Origin: Mycobacterium asiaticum DSM 44297
GTDB lineage: Bacteria; Actinomycetota; Actinomycetes; Mycobacteriales; Mycobacteriaceae
NCBI RefSeq assembly: GCF_000613245.1
Contig: NZ_HG964938.1
Span: 840,965 to 904,964 of the forward strand
Length of the DNA stretch: 64,000 nucleotides
Reading direction: 5' to 3'
Shown here: positions 16,031-23,786 of the stretch, piece by piece
How the letters are laid out: every line of letters begins with the position of its first letter
How positions within the stretch are numbered: position 1 is the first letter of the stretch
Position numbers and translations under genes: made by a program
The notes under the pieces: model-generated
Database searches by the model: none
What the model was told of the DNA's origin: nothing
Seen by the model: the letters and a program-made list of their open reading frames with translations, nothing else

Positions 16031-17670
16031 GTGCGGATCCTTGGCGTCAACGCGGTTTTTCACGACTCTGCTGCAGCAGTCGTCGTCACGGGCGCGTGGT
16101 CGCTGCCGCTGAAGAAGAGCGGTTCTCCCGACGCAAGCACGGCAAACAGGCGGTTCCGTTCTCGACATGGGAACTGCCGGTGGCCGCCATCAAGTGGTGT
16201 CTGGCCGAGGCCCAGCTGCAGCCGACTGACATCGACGCCATCGGTTACTCGTACGACCCGACGCTGATGTACGAGGAGCCGCTGGATCCGGCCGGGCTGG
16301 ACCGGGACTGGGAATTCCTGCGCACGATGTATGCGCAACGGGCGCCGCGGTTTCTGGCCACTGCCGTGCCCGGGCTCAACCCGGCATCGGTACGGCATGT
16401 CCGTCATCACGTCGCACACGCCGCGTCGACCGCGCTGGCATCGCCGCATCCCGACACCGCGGTGCTGGTGGTCGACGGTCGCGGCGAACGCGCGTCGATG
16501 CTGGCGGGGGTCTACCGCGATCGCAAACTCGACGTGCTCGCCGTCCAGGAGTTACCGCACTCCCTGGGCTTGCTCTATGAAAGCCTCACCGAGCACTTGG
16601 GTTTCGCCCGATCCAGTGACGAGTACAAGGTCATGGCGATGGCCTCATACGGCCGGGCGCGGTTCGCCGACCAGCTGCGGCAACGGGTGTACGCCTGCAG
16701 CGACGGCGGGTTTCGCACCGAGCCGATCGACTGGGACGAGCTGGCACCACGCCGGAGACCGGGCGCCGACGACCTCGATCCGGTGCACGCCGACCTTGCG
16801 TGCAGTGTGCAGCTCGTCGTCGAGGACGTGCTGCTGGACCTAGTCGGCTGGCTGCGTGACCACAGCGATGAGACAGCGCTGTGTCTGGCCGGTGGGGTAG
16901 CGCTGAATTGCGTTGCGAACAGCCGTATCTACGCCGAGTCGGGCTTCGATCGAGTGTGGGTACAACCGGCCGCCGGGGACTCCGGCACCGCGCTGGGGGC
17001 CGCGCTGAGTCTGGCCGCGTCCTTTGACGAGCCCATCGAACCGATGCCGACCGCGCACCTGGGCCGGGGTTGGACGGATCGGCAGATCAAGGCTGTCCTT
17101 GACGAAGCGGCCGTGCGCTACGAACAACCGGCGGACTTCGCCTCCGCCGTCGGTGACGCGCTGGCCGACAACAAGCTGATCGGGTGGTTTCAGGGCCGCG
17201 CCGAATTCGGTCCGCGCGCCCTAGGCGGCCGCTCGTTGCTGGCCGATCCCCGGCAGGCCGCGAACCTGGAACGGTTGAATGCGGTCAAGGGTCGCGAACA
17301 ATTTCGGCCGGTAGCACCGATGGTGCTGGCCGAGCGTGCCGCTGAGATCTTCTCCCGGGGACCGCTGCCGAGTCCCTACATGCTTTTCGTGCATGACGTC
17401 GCACCGGCATGGCGAGAGCGGATCCCCGCTGTTACCCACGTCGACGGCACGGCGCGAATCCAGACCGTCGACCAAAGCGCTGACCCACGTCTGCATGCGG
17501 CCATCAGCAGGTTCGCTGAGCGGACCGGGGTGCCGGTGGTGGTCAACACCAGCTTTAACACCGCCGGGCGGCCGATGGTGGACACCCCGCGGGATGCGCT
17601 TGAGGTATTCGGGTCATCGCCGATCGACGTGCTGGCCATCGGCTCTTACCTGGTGCGGCGGCAGCCATGA
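16031..17670 (+). CDS. NodU/CmcH-type carbamoyltransferase, frameshifted near its N-terminus
   Basis: Family enzymes move a carbamoyl group from carbamoyl phosphate to a sugar hydroxyl. A GTG at 16031 with AGGAGG just upstream opens a frame reading VRILGVNAVFHDSAAAVVV, the expected N-terminus. From about 16087 the family sequence (GRVVAAAEEERFSRRKHGK) continues in another frame to the stop at 17670. One base seems to be missing between about 16081 and 16087. The rest is intact: RHHVAHAAST, LAGGVALNCVANSRI, EFGPRALGGRSLL and FRPVAPMVL. Either a real frameshift that disables the enzyme, a programmed slip, or a sequence error; a short form from a GTG at 16096 would lack the N-terminal strand. 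Its stop overlaps the next start (ATGA). Confidence 0.85.
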
Positions 17671-19154
17671 GCGTGGACTACACCGTCGTGGTGCCCACCA
17701 TCGGGCGAGAATCGTTGCACCGCTTGCTGATCGCCCTGCAGCAGGGCCATGGGCCGGCGCCGCGGCAGATAATCGTGGTCGACGATCGACCGCGAGGCGC
17801 CGACGGGCTGAGGGTGGATGTGGCGCTCCCGGTGCGCGTCGTCACCAGCGGCGGACGCGGACCGGCCGCGGCGCGCAACGTGGGGTGGCGTGCCGCCGAC
17901 TCGCGCTGGGTCTGTTTTCTGGACGACGATGTGGTGCCACATCCCCAGTGGCGAGCGGTCGTGATCGCCGACCTCGACGCGGCGGAGGCGGCCGGTGCGG
18001 TGGGTTCACAGGCGGTCCTCGAGGTGCCGACGGCAGGGTCCCGGCGTCCCACCGACGACGAACGGCGCACGCTCCGCCTGGCCGAGGCGCGCTGGATCAC
18101 CGCCGACATGGCCTACCGCCGGGATGCGCTGATTGCCGTCGGCGGCTTCGACGGGCGCTTCCCGCGCGCATACCGCGAGGACTCCGATCTGGCGGTGCGA
18201 ATGGTGGCGGCCGGCGGTGCGATCCTGCGTGGTGATCGGCGTTGTACCCATCCCGTCGCGCCGGCCACCTGGTGGTCAAGTGTGCGCGCCCAGATCGGTA
18301 ACCGCGACAACGCGTTGATGCGCCGCAAGCACGGGCGCGGCTGGCGGACAATGATCGGCGAGGGACCCGGCCGGATGCCCGCGCATGTGGCGACCACGAT
18401 CGCCGGGGGCGCGGCACTGTTGGGCCTACTGCTGCGCCGGAAGGCGCGGGTCGCGGCCGCGATGTGGCTGCTGATGACCGCGGAGTTCGCGATCAAGCGC
18501 TGGCGCAGCGGTCCGGCGCGAGTGGGGCAGGCGGCGCGGCTGGCCGTCAGCAGCATCCTGATACCTCCGGTCGCGGTGTGGCACCGACTGGCCGGCGAAT
18601 GGGAGTTCCGAGGCGCCCGGCGCGACCCGCCGCTGGCCGTATTGCTCGACCGCGACGACACCCTCATCGTGGACCGGCACTATCTGAACGACCCCGACGG
18701 TGTCCTGCCCACCCGCGGGGCCCGGCGGGCGCTGGCCCGGCTGCGCCGGCGTGGCTTGCTACTCGCCGTCGTCACCAACCAGTCCGGCGTGGCCCGGGGT
18801 CTGATCACCCCGGAGCAACTCGGCAAGGTCAACGCGCGGGTCGACGAGGTGCTGGGCCCGTTCGACTGCTGGCAGGTGTGCGTGCACGGCGAGACCGACG
18901 GCTGCGGCTGTCGTAAGCCACAACCCGGCATGGTGCTGGCCGCCGCCGCGGAGCTGGCGGTACCGGCGTCGCGATGCGTGCTGATCGGCGACACCGGAGG
19001 GGACGTGCAGGCCGCCTTGGCCGCGCAAGCGCAGGCGGTCCTGGTGCCGACCGCCCGTACCCTTCCCGACGAGGTAGCGCACGCGCACGTCTTCGCCCGG
19101 GTAGCCCCCACCCTGGAAGATGCGGTCGCCGTGGTGCTGCGGGAGTGCCGGTGA
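17667..19154 (+). CDS. Fusion: GT2 glycosyltransferase + HAD phosphatase (GmhB-like)
   Basis: 495 residues. About 1-230 is a GT2 domain (VVVPTIGRES, VVDDRP, CFLDDDVVPHPQW, AYREDSDLAVRM). A hydrophobic stretch follows at about 250-275. From about 320 there is a HAD phosphatase domain: LLDRDDTLIVD (nucleophile region at residue 328), VTNQSGVARG, a cysteine-rich zinc-like loop GCGCRKPQPGM and LIGDTGGDVQAA. This is the pattern of D-glycero-D-manno-heptose-1,7-bisphosphate 7-phosphatase (GmhB). With GmhA and HldE encoded next door, the HAD half completes the ADP-heptose pathway. Both ends overlap neighbours by 4 bases. Confidence 0.88.
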   Translation: MSVDYTVVVPTIGRESLHRLLIALQQGHGPAPRQIIVVDDRPRGADGLRVDVALPVRVVTSGGRGPAAARNVGWRAADSRWVCFLDDDVVPHPQWRAVVIADLDAAEAAGAVGSQAVLEVPTAGSRRPTDDERRTLRLAEARWITADMAYRRDALIAVGGFDGRFPRAYREDSDLAVRMVAAGGAILRGDRRCTHPVAPATWWSSVRAQIGNRDNALMRRKHGRGWRTMIGEGPGRMPAHVATTIAGGAALLGLLLRRKARVAAAMWLLMTAEFAIKRWRSGPARVGQAARLAVSSILIPPVAVWHRLAGEWEFRGARRDPPLAVLLDRDDTLIVDRHYLNDPDGVLPTRGARRALARLRRRGLLLAVVTNQSGVARGLITPEQLGKVNARVDEVLGPFDCWQVCVHGETDGCGCRKPQPGMVLAAAAELAVPASRCVLIGDTGGDVQAALAAQAQAVLVPTARTLPDEVAHAHVFARVAPTLEDAVAVVLRECR

Positions 19155-20170
19155 GTACCGCGGTGGTCGCACGCCTGGACAGTGCCGGTGACGTGCTGAT
19201 CGTCGGCCCGGCGGTGCGCGCCGTCGGGGCCTGCCACGACCGGGTCGTAATGCTGGTGGGACCGCGCGGCCGGGACGCTGCCGAACTGTTGCCAGCCGTC
19301 GACGAGATCGTGGAATGGCAGGCGCCGTGGGTGGATTTCGACTCGCCGGAACTGACCGCCTCCCACGCCGAAGCGCTGATCAAGCAACTGCGTGACATCG
19401 CGCCCGCCCGGATGTACATCTTCACCTCGTTCCATCAGTCACCGTTGCCGTTGGCGTTGCTGGCCAGGATGGCATCGGTGCCCTGGGTGGGTGCGATCTG
19501 CGTCGACTATCCCGGCACGCTGCTGGACCTGCGGCATCAGGTGCCCGACGGCATCCCCGAGCCGGAACGAGCGCTTTCACTGGCCGAGGCCGCGGGTTGT
19601 CGGTTGCCCGCCGGGGACGACGGGACCCTACGCATCCGCGCGGTGGCATCGCTGCCTCCCGCGTTGGCGGATGCGATCGGCACCGATCCGCACGTCGTCT
19701 TCCACCCGGGTGCCGCGGTGGCGGCCAGGCGGCCCAACCCGGCCCGCAGCGCGCAGATGGTGGCCGCGCTGGTTCGGGCCGGATATCGGGTGCTGGTCAC
19801 CGGCGGCCCCGACGAGGCCGACCTCACCGCGGCGGTCGCAACCGATGTGGCCACAGATCTCGGAGGCCGGACCAACCTGGCCGAGCTGGCGACCGTGTTC
19901 GCCGCGGCGCGCGTCGTCGTCGTACCCAATACGGGACCGGCGCACCTGGCGGCGGCGGTCGGAGCTCCCGTCGTCTCCCTGTTTGCACCGGTGGTGCCGG
20001 CCGAACAGTGGCGTCCGTACGGGCGCCAGGTCACCGTCCTGGGCGACCAGTCGGCGCCATGCCGAGACAGTCGTGCCCGGGTGTGTCCGGTGCCGGGCCA
20101 TCCCTGCCTGGACGGAATCACCGACACCGAACTGCTTGCCGCGGTTGGGTCGAGAGGAGGACAGCCATGA
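19151..20170 (+). CDS. GT9-family glycosyltransferase (heptosyltransferase-like) 1
   Basis: 339 residues from the GTG at 19151, which overlaps the previous stop (GTGA). N-terminal RLDSAGDVLIVGPAVRAV matches the R-x2-x2-GD entry motif of ADP-heptose:LPS heptosyltransferases; the donor half has FHPGAAVAARR and VPNTGPAHLAAAVGAPVVSLF. GT9 enzymes normally add heptose to the LPS core of Gram-negative bacteria, which mycobacteria lack, so the acceptor here must be something else. The GmhA gene follows with an ATGA overlap. Confidence 0.88.
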   Translation: MSTAVVARLDSAGDVLIVGPAVRAVGACHDRVVMLVGPRGRDAAELLPAVDEIVEWQAPWVDFDSPELTASHAEALIKQLRDIAPARMYIFTSFHQSPLPLALLARMASVPWVGAICVDYPGTLLDLRHQVPDGIPEPERALSLAEAAGCRLPAGDDGTLRIRAVASLPPALADAIGTDPHVVFHPGAAVAARRPNPARSAQMVAALVRAGYRVLVTGGPDEADLTAAVATDVATDLGGRTNLAELATVFAAARVVVVPNTGPAHLAAAVGAPVVSLFAPVVPAEQWRPYGRQVTVLGDQSAPCRDSRARVCPVPGHPCLDGITDTELLAAVGSRGGQP

Positions 20171-20736
20171 TCGAACTGCATTTCGATGCCCTGCGAGAGG
20201 CGGTGGATCGGACCAGCGTCGAAGCGACCCGCCTACGCGGTTGGGGCCGTCAGCTGGCGGCGGTGCTGTCCGACGGGGGCCGGTTGCTGGCCTGTGGCAA
20301 CGGGGGCAGCGCCGCCGAGGCCCAGCACCTCACCGCCGAACTCGTCGGCCGCTTCCAAGGTGAGCGAAAACCACTGTCCGCCATTGCCTTACATGCCGAT
20401 ACTTCAGCACTGACCGCGATAGCCAACGACTACGGTGTCGAGGAAATGTTCGCCCGGGGAGTGCGGGCGCACGGTCGCAGCGGCGACGTGCTGGTGGCCC
20501 TGTCCACCAGCGGCACCAGCAGCAATGTGCTGGCAGCGGTGAAGGCCGCCCACGAAGTCGGCATGGTGACGTGGGCCCTGACCGGTCGGGGCCCCAACGA
20601 GCTGGCGGCGATGTGCGATGAAGCGATCAGCGTGGACGCGTCGGCCACCTCGACGGTGCAGGAAATTCACCTGATGCTGGTGCACGGCCTGTGCATGGCG
20701 GTCGACGACGTATTGCTGGGAACGAGTGCACTGTGA
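20167..20736 (+). CDS. gmhA: Phosphoheptose isomerase GmhA (SIS domain)
   Basis: 189 residues, the usual length. It converts sedoheptulose 7-phosphate to D-glycero-D-manno-heptose 7-phosphate. SIS fold motifs: ACGNGGSAAEAQHLTAELVG near residue 40-60, with the HxxxE zinc pair; ALSTSGTSSNVLAA, the phosphate-binding loop; and STVQEIHLMLVHGLC with the second metal-binding Gln and His. All expected active-site residues are visible. Overlaps both neighbours by 4 bases. Distinct from the gmhA (Rv0113) locus of M. tuberculosis, which feeds a GDP-heptose pathway. Confidence 0.92.
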   Translation: MIELHFDALREAVDRTSVEATRLRGWGRQLAAVLSDGGRLLACGNGGSAAEAQHLTAELVGRFQGERKPLSAIALHADTSALTAIANDYGVEEMFARGVRAHGRSGDVLVALSTSGTSSNVLAAVKAAHEVGMVTWALTGRGPNELAAMCDEAISVDASATSTVQEIHLMLVHGLCMAVDDVLLGTSAL

Positions 20737-22142
20737 AACCGCTTGTGATCGTAGGTGATTCATTGCTGGACGTGGACGTCGAGGGTTCGGCGACTCGGCT
20801 CAGCCCAGAGGCGCCGGTGCCTGTGGTGGATGCCGAACGCCTCGTCCAGCGGCCGGGAGGTGCGGGGCTGGCGGCGCTGCTCGCGGCCCGCACCGAGACC
20901 GGCGTCGTGCTGGTCACCGGCGTTGCCGAGGATGACGCCGGCGACCAGCTGCGCAGCCTGTTGGTCGCCGCGGGCGTACGCGTGCTCGAGTTGCCGACGA
21001 CCGGAACTACCGTGACCAAGACCAGGATTCGAGCACACGGTCAATCGATATGCCGGCTGGACCGGGGCGATGCGGCCCCGGTCAGCGCGCCACTGCCGGG
21101 TCAGGTGTTGAATGCGCTGGCCGAAGCACGCGCGATATGCGTTGCCGACTACGGCGGGGGCATAACCTCGCTGCCCGAGATCCGAAAAGCGCTGACACGG
21201 ATGGCATCCCGCATCCCGATTGTGTGGGATCCGCACCCGCGTGGCGCGCCTCCGGTACCCGGATGCGCACTGGTGACGCCGAATCAGCAAGAAGCTCGGC
21301 ACTTCTGCCCGGACCGCAAGCATGGTGACGTAGGCGAGACACTGCGCCGGAGATGGGACGCCGCGGCCGTATGTATCACCCGGGGAGCACGCGGGGCCCA
21401 GGTGTATGGGCTCTATGAGGGCGTTCGCCATGTCGCCGTGCCGTCGTCCGTGGCCGCGGGTGGGGCTCCGGCTGATGTCTGTGGCGCCGGGGACCGATTC
21501 GCCGTCGCCGCCGCCACGGCACTGGGTGCCGGCGCCGATCCGGCGGCGGCGGTGGTGGCCGCCGTCGCCGATGCGGCTCGCTTCGTGACCGCCGGAGGCG
21601 CCGCCGCGGTCTCGACTCCCGTCCTGGCCACCGGCGCGTTGTCGGTGCGGGTCCATGGCCACGACCCGGTTGATGTCGACGTCGACGCGCTGGCCGCGCG
21701 ACTGCGGCGCGATGGCCGGACCGTGGTCGCCACCGGCGGCTGCTTTGACTTGTTGCACACCGGCCATGTCCGGCTGCTCCGACAGGCCCGCGATCTCGGT
21801 GACGCATTGATCGTTCTGGTCAATTCCGACGATTCAGTGCGCGCATTGAAGGGTGCGGGGCGGCCGGTGATGCGTGATGTCGACCGTGCCCGGATATTGG
21901 GGGCCCTCGCGTGCGTGGATGCGGTGGCGATCTTCGACGGGCCGACGCCGGAGCGCTCGCTGGAGACACTGTGTCCCGATATCTGGGTCAAGGGCGGCGA
22001 CTATGCCGCCGATGAGCTGCCGGAGGCCGGAATCGTGCGGCAGCACGGCGGCGAGGTCGTCATTCTGCCGACGGTCGCGGGTTATTCGTCGTCACGCTTG
22101 ATCGCGGCGGCCGTCTCTGGCCGACCACAAACCGAAAGGTGA
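20733..22142 (+). CDS. hldE: Bifunctional heptose kinase / adenylyltransferase HldE
   Basis: 469 residues, close to the 477 of E. coli HldE. Residues 1-310 or so are a PfkB-type kinase (VGDSLLDVDVEG, RPGGAGLAALLA, catalytic GAGD at 251-254) that phosphorylates heptose 7-phosphate at C1. The C-terminal domain is a nucleotidyltransferase (TGGCFDLLHTGHVRLL, HTGH at 342-345; then LVNSDDSVRALKG and VKGGDYAADELPE) that makes ADP-D-glycero-beta-D-manno-heptose. Both active sites look intact. Start: the GTG at 20733 overlapping the gmhA stop. An ADP-heptose (not GDP-heptose) route is unusual for a mycobacterium. Confidence 0.93.
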   Translation: MKPLVIVGDSLLDVDVEGSATRLSPEAPVPVVDAERLVQRPGGAGLAALLAARTETGVVLVTGVAEDDAGDQLRSLLVAAGVRVLELPTTGTTVTKTRIRAHGQSICRLDRGDAAPVSAPLPGQVLNALAEARAICVADYGGGITSLPEIRKALTRMASRIPIVWDPHPRGAPPVPGCALVTPNQQEARHFCPDRKHGDVGETLRRRWDAAAVCITRGARGAQVYGLYEGVRHVAVPSSVAAGGAPADVCGAGDRFAVAAATALGAGADPAAAVVAAVADAARFVTAGGAAAVSTPVLATGALSVRVHGHDPVDVDVDALAARLRRDGRTVVATGGCFDLLHTGHVRLLRQARDLGDALIVLVNSDDSVRALKGAGRPVMRDVDRARILGALACVDAVAIFDGPTPERSLETLCPDIWVKGGDYAADELPEAGIVRQHGGEVVILPTVAGYSSSRLIAAAVSGRPQTER

Positions 22143-22146
22143 ACAT

Positions 22147-22854
22147 ATGCAAACCGATTCACAATCGCCAGCGCTCGGCGGTGTCCTGATCACCGGCGGC
22201 TCCTCTGGCCTCGGCGCCAGCACCGTGGCCGCCGTGGCGCAGCGCGGGGGGCTGCCGTTGATCCTCGATAAGCAACCCCCGGCCGGTGAGTTCCCTTATG
22301 CGGCTTGCGATCTGGCCGATACCGCGGCGGTCGAGGAGGCGGTGCACTCGCTGGCCGCCACCGTAGACGGGCGTATCACCGGCGTTTTCACCGCGGCCGG
22401 CATCGACTCCTGCGGCACCCTCGAGCAGGTGCCGGCCAAGGAGTGGGAGCAGGTCGTCGCCGTGAACCTGGTCGGTACCGCCGCCGTCATTCGTGCCGCC
22501 CTGCCGTATGTCAAAGCCACTCAAGGACGGATCGTCACGTGCGCCTCCACCCTGGGCATCAAAGCGGTCAGCGACGCCACCGCCTACTGCGCGTCGAAAT
22601 TCGGCGTCGTCGGCTTCACCCGCGCGCTGGCCGCCGAACTTGCCGGACAAGTCGGCGTCACCCTGCTCATCCCGGGGGGAATGCACACCCCGTTCTTCGA
22701 TGGACGCAGCGACCAGTACAAGCCGCCGGCCGATGCCAAGCTCAACCGCCCCGAGGACGTAGCCCAGACGGTGGTGTTCGCGTTGTCCCAGCCGGTCGGA
22801 TGCGAGGTTCGCGAGATGGTGGTTTGCGCCTCCACGGAGGCTTCGTGGCCGTAA
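22147..22854 (+). CDS. Classical short-chain dehydrogenase/reductase
   Basis: 235 residues; the ATG at 22147 is 4 bases after the HldE stop, with AAAGGTG before it. Cofactor motif TGGSSGLG, then AAGIDS, catalytic Ser in CASTLG and YCASK. All classical SDR residues are there. It is not HldD, the ADP-heptose 6-epimerase, which is an extended SDR with a different N-terminus; whether it acts on the heptose or on the acceptor is open. It overlaps the next gene by 10 bases. Confidence 0.85.
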   Translation: MQTDSQSPALGGVLITGGSSGLGASTVAAVAQRGGLPLILDKQPPAGEFPYAACDLADTAAVEEAVHSLAATVDGRITGVFTAAGIDSCGTLEQVPAKEWEQVVAVNLVGTAAVIRAALPYVKATQGRIVTCASTLGIKAVSDATAYCASKFGVVGFTRALAAELAGQVGVTLLIPGGMHTPFFDGRSDQYKPPADAKLNRPEDVAQTVVFALSQPVGCEVREMVVCASTEASWP

Positions 22855-23786
22855 CGCAGGACACCCTGCTGGTGCTGCGAGCACTCGGCCTGGGCGATTT
22901 GGTGACGGCGGTACCCGCGCTGCGGGGGCTGCGACGTCACTACCCCGCCGCCCGGATCGTCCTCGCCGCGCCCGCCCAATACCGCGAGCTGGCGCTGCTC
23001 ACCGGGGCGGTCGACGACCTGCTGCCCACCGCCTGCCTCGGTGACCGGCGCATCCGGACGGCGCCCCCGTCGCTCGCAGTGAATCTGCACGGCTGCGGAC
23101 CGCAGAGCATCGACCACGTGCTGGCATGGCGGCCCAGCGAGGTGATCACGCATGCCCACCCGCACCACCCCGACTTGCCGGGCCCGCCGTGGCGTGCCGA
23201 CCTGCACGAGGTCGACCGCTGGTGCGCATTGCTGGGCTGGGCCAACATCTCCTGCGATCCGACCGATGTGCTGCTGCCGCGCCCGCGGGTCGAGTCGGGC
23301 CGTAGCGGGGCGGTGGTGATCCATCCCGGGGCATCGGCCGCGGCGCGGCAATGGCCGGTAGAGCGGTTCGCCGCCGTCGCAGCGGCGCTGAGCCGCGACG
23401 GTCACGACGTGGTGGTCACCGGTTCGGCGGGTGAGTCCGACCTCGCCGGGCGGGTTGCGCGTGCCGCCGGTTTGCCCCGCACCGCGGTGCTGGCAGGCGG
23501 GCTGGATCTGCCCGCCCTGACCGCGCTCGTCCATGACAGTCGGTTGGTGATCTGCGGTGACACCGGCGTCGGCCATCTGGCCGCCGCTACCGGCACCGCG
23601 TCGGTGGTGCTGTTCGGTCCCACCGCCCCCGGTGCCTGGGGTCCGCGCGGCCCGGCGCCCCACGTCGCGCTGTGGGCGGGGGGAGTGGGAGATCCGCACG
23701 CCGAAACGCCGGCGCAGAACCTGCTGCTGATCACGGTGCCGCTGGTGCTATCGGCCAGCCGCGAACTCCTGAGCGAGGCCGCATGA
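22845..23786 (+). CDS. GT9-family glycosyltransferase (heptosyltransferase-like) 2
   Basis: 313 residues from the GTG at 22845, with GGAGG 4 bases before it. Motifs: LRALGLGDLVTAVPALRGL at the N-terminus, VIHPGASAAARQWP, and CGDTGVGHLAAATGTASVVL in the donor half. This is a more typical GT9 sequence than the first copy, and the two are clearly diverged, suggesting that two successive heptose additions, or two acceptors, are involved. It overlaps the SDR gene by 10 bases and the dehydrogenase gene by 4. Confidence 0.87.
   Translation: MAVTQDTLLVLRALGLGDLVTAVPALRGLRRHYPAARIVLAAPAQYRELALLTGAVDDLLPTACLGDRRIRTAPPSLAVNLHGCGPQSIDHVLAWRPSEVITHAHPHHPDLPGPPWRADLHEVDRWCALLGWANISCDPTDVLLPRPRVESGRSGAVVIHPGASAAARQWPVERFAAVAAALSRDGHDVVVTGSAGESDLAGRVARAAGLPRTAVLAGGLDLPALTALVHDSRLVICGDTGVGHLAAATGTASVVLFGPTAPGAWGPRGPAPHVALWAGGVGDPHAETPAQNLLLITVPLVLSASRELLSEAA

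Noticed and set aside
22147..22854. HldD (ADP-heptose 6-epimerase) as identity of the SDR
   Set aside because: The TGGSSGLG and YCASK pattern is that of a classical SDR, and the length of 235 is too short for HldD.
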